Shown here piece by piece: positions 62,933 through 64,000 of a stretch of 64,000 nt of DNA. The translations under genes were made by a program, and so were the position numbers. This DNA is from Selenomonadales bacterium (GTDB lineage: Bacteria > Bacillota > Negativicutes > Sporomusales > UBA7701): contig JAHDOI010000016.1 of NCBI GenBank assembly GCA_018434945.1, positions 1 through 64,000 on the forward strand. Reading direction: 5' to 3'. A model generated the notes under the pieces. That model was not told the DNA's origin. It saw only the letters and a list, made by a program, of their open reading frames with translations, and did not search any database. The first letter of the stretch is position 1. Each line of letters opens with the position of its first letter.

Positions 62933-64000
62933 TTAGGCTTTCCGGTTGCCGGCGAGGTCGATGGCGAGCCTGGCGATGGCGGCGGCCGCTTCGGGCCGGC
63001 CGAGTTCTTTGCTGGTTTTCGCCATGGCGGCGAGGCGGGCCGGGTCGCCGAGCAGGGTTTCGATGGCGTCGGCGAGGCGCGGGCCGCTTAGATCGGCGTC
63101 GCGGATGACGAGGGCGGCGCCGCGGCTTTCGAGGACGCGGGCGTTGAATTCCTGGTGGTTTTCGGCCGCGTAAGGGTATGGGACGAGGATGGCCGGGATG
63201 CCGCGGGCGGTGAGCTCGGCGAGACCGATGGCGCCGGCGCGGAAGACGGCGAGGTCGGCGGCGGCGAGGGCTTGCGGCATGTTGTAGAGGTAGGGGACAA
63301 TGCTAATGTTTCCAGTTCTGGCAATGTCTATTCCGCGTTGGCCCAGGAGGCCAACTATGTTATTATACTCCCCGCTGCCGGTGGCGTGCAAGATTTGTAT
63401 TTCCGGCCGGCCGGCGAACCGGGCGTGGACATCGGCCATGGCGGTGTTGACGCTGCGGGCGCCGCGGCTGCCGCCGGCGACGAGGACGGTGAGTTTTCCG
63501 GGGGAGAGGCCGAGGGCCGCGATGCCTTCTTCGCGGGTGGCTGTGAGTACTTCGGGACGGACGGGGTTGCCGGTGACGACGACCTTGTCCTTATTGGCGC
63601 CAAAATTTTTCGCGGCTTCGGCGTAGCCGACGGCGATCTTGCCGACGAAGCGGGCGAGGATGCGGTTGGTGACGCCGGGGATGACGTTCTGCTCCTGGAT
63701 GACGGCCGGGATGCCGAGGAGGCTGGCGGTTAGGAGGACGGGGCCGCAGACGTAGCCGCCGGTGCCGACGACGACGTCGGGACGGAAACGGCGGATGACG
63801 GCGAGGGATTCGAAGAGGCCGGCGAAGGTTTTGAGGAGGTTGCGGAGGTTGCCCAGGGTAAGGCGGCGCTCGATGCCGCCGGCGGCGACGGTGGCGAAGG
63901 GGAAGCCTTCCTTGGGGACGATGTCGGCTTCGAGGCCCTGTTCGGTGCCGACGAAGAGGATGTCGGCGGGCTGTATTTCGTTGATGGCGCGGGCGATGGT
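62933..64000 (-). CDS. murG: UDP-N-acetylglucosamine--LPS/lipid I N-acetylglucosamine transferase MurG (5' end outside window)
   Basis: The frame is open from the right window edge to 62933 (about 355 residues visible), so only the N-terminal few residues are missing. Visible motifs: VVVGTGGYVCGPVL, QEQNVIPGVTNRIL, GGSRGARSVN and AGAIGLAELTARGIPAILVPYP, split here: GAIGLAEL and PAILVPYPYA, with the donor-binding E. It completes lipid II. Confidence 0.95.
   Translation of the reverse strand, partial: TIARAINEIQPADILFVGTEQGLEADIVPKEGFPFATVAAGGIERRLTLGNLRNLLKTFAGLFESLAVIRRFRPDVVVGTGGYVCGPVLLTASLLGIPAVIQEQNVIPGVTNRILARFVGKIAVGYAEAAKNFGANKDKVVVTGNPVRPEVLTATREEGIAALGLSPGKLTVLVAGGSRGARSVNTAMADVHARFAGRPEIQILHATGSGEYNNIVGLLGQRGIDIARTGNISIVPYLYNMPQALAAADLAVFRAGAIGLAELTARGIPAILVPYPYAAENHQEFNARVLESRGAALVIRDADLSGPRLADAIETLLGDPARLAAMAKTSKELGRPEAAAAIARLAIDLAGNRKA

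Overview
The window looks like a chromosomal segment of a GC-rich, endospore-forming Firmicute. Sporulation genes (spoIIR, sigG, sigE, spoIIGA) sit beside the division and cell-wall cluster (ftsZ, ftsA, ftsQ, ddl, murA, murC, murG), and this surrounds an anaerobic or facultative 2-oxoacid/acetoin metabolism: a four-subunit pyruvate-type ferredoxin oxidoreductase, lactate permease, three E1 alpha/beta pairs and a lipoate pathway. A Sporomusaceae-like (Negativicutes) host is my best guess; GC-rich Peptococcaceae or Moorella-type clostridia remain possible. Apart from phoU-mgtC and one 61-residue gene, all genes read on the minus strand, so operons run from high to low coordinates.

Layout. 1-4750: an AT-richer, phage-satellite-like island with a regulator, an excisionase-like protein, a replication initiator, a helicase loader/inhibitor, several unknown small genes and an integrase lacking its catalytic half. 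4990-7377: TauE exporter, HPP membrane protein and an epimerase. 7464-14848: an operon with a Cdc48/VAT-like double AAA+ ATPase, porCDAB, lactate permease and a small membrane protein. It is preceded by a two-component system (15022-17524), whose likely operator overlaps the operon promoter. 18223-24533: an acetoin-type operon (Lin0512 protein, E1 alpha, E1 beta, AcoX, DUF6506) behind a canonical sigma-54 promoter and an AcoR-type activator. 24666-31075: an Fe/phosphonate-type ABC transporter with a HAD phosphatase, GlpP and a DMT transporter. 31369-32707: phoU-mgtC. 32836-35182: a degenerate CPBP protein and a DUF815 ATPase. 35240-48822: a probable 11-gene sigma-54-driven unit (E1 alpha/beta, TRAP dctPQM, second E1 alpha/beta, E2, E3, lipB, lipA) with its own AcoR and an enhancer-like inverted repeat. 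49133-64000: sporulation sigma factors and the division/wall cluster.

The most unusual feature is a family of eleven structured repeats of about 100-240 bp between 22.3 and 60.2 kb. All lie in one orientation, and each is placed at or just behind the 3' end of a minus-strand gene (or next to another copy). Their stems show compensatory base changes, they share a tandem G-A internal-loop motif, and some copies carry swappable hairpin cassettes. A different multi-hairpin element at 18569-18772 occupies the same kind of position. I could not assign either to a named family from sequence alone.

The metabolic genes fit together as follows. Lactate enters through LctP, and pyruvate is oxidised by the ferredoxin oxidoreductase. 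Acetoin or another 2-oxo compound is cleaved by TPP-dependent E1 enzymes that can share the single E2, E3 and LipA/LipB set. A TRAP transporter embedded between two E1 pairs probably brings in one substrate.
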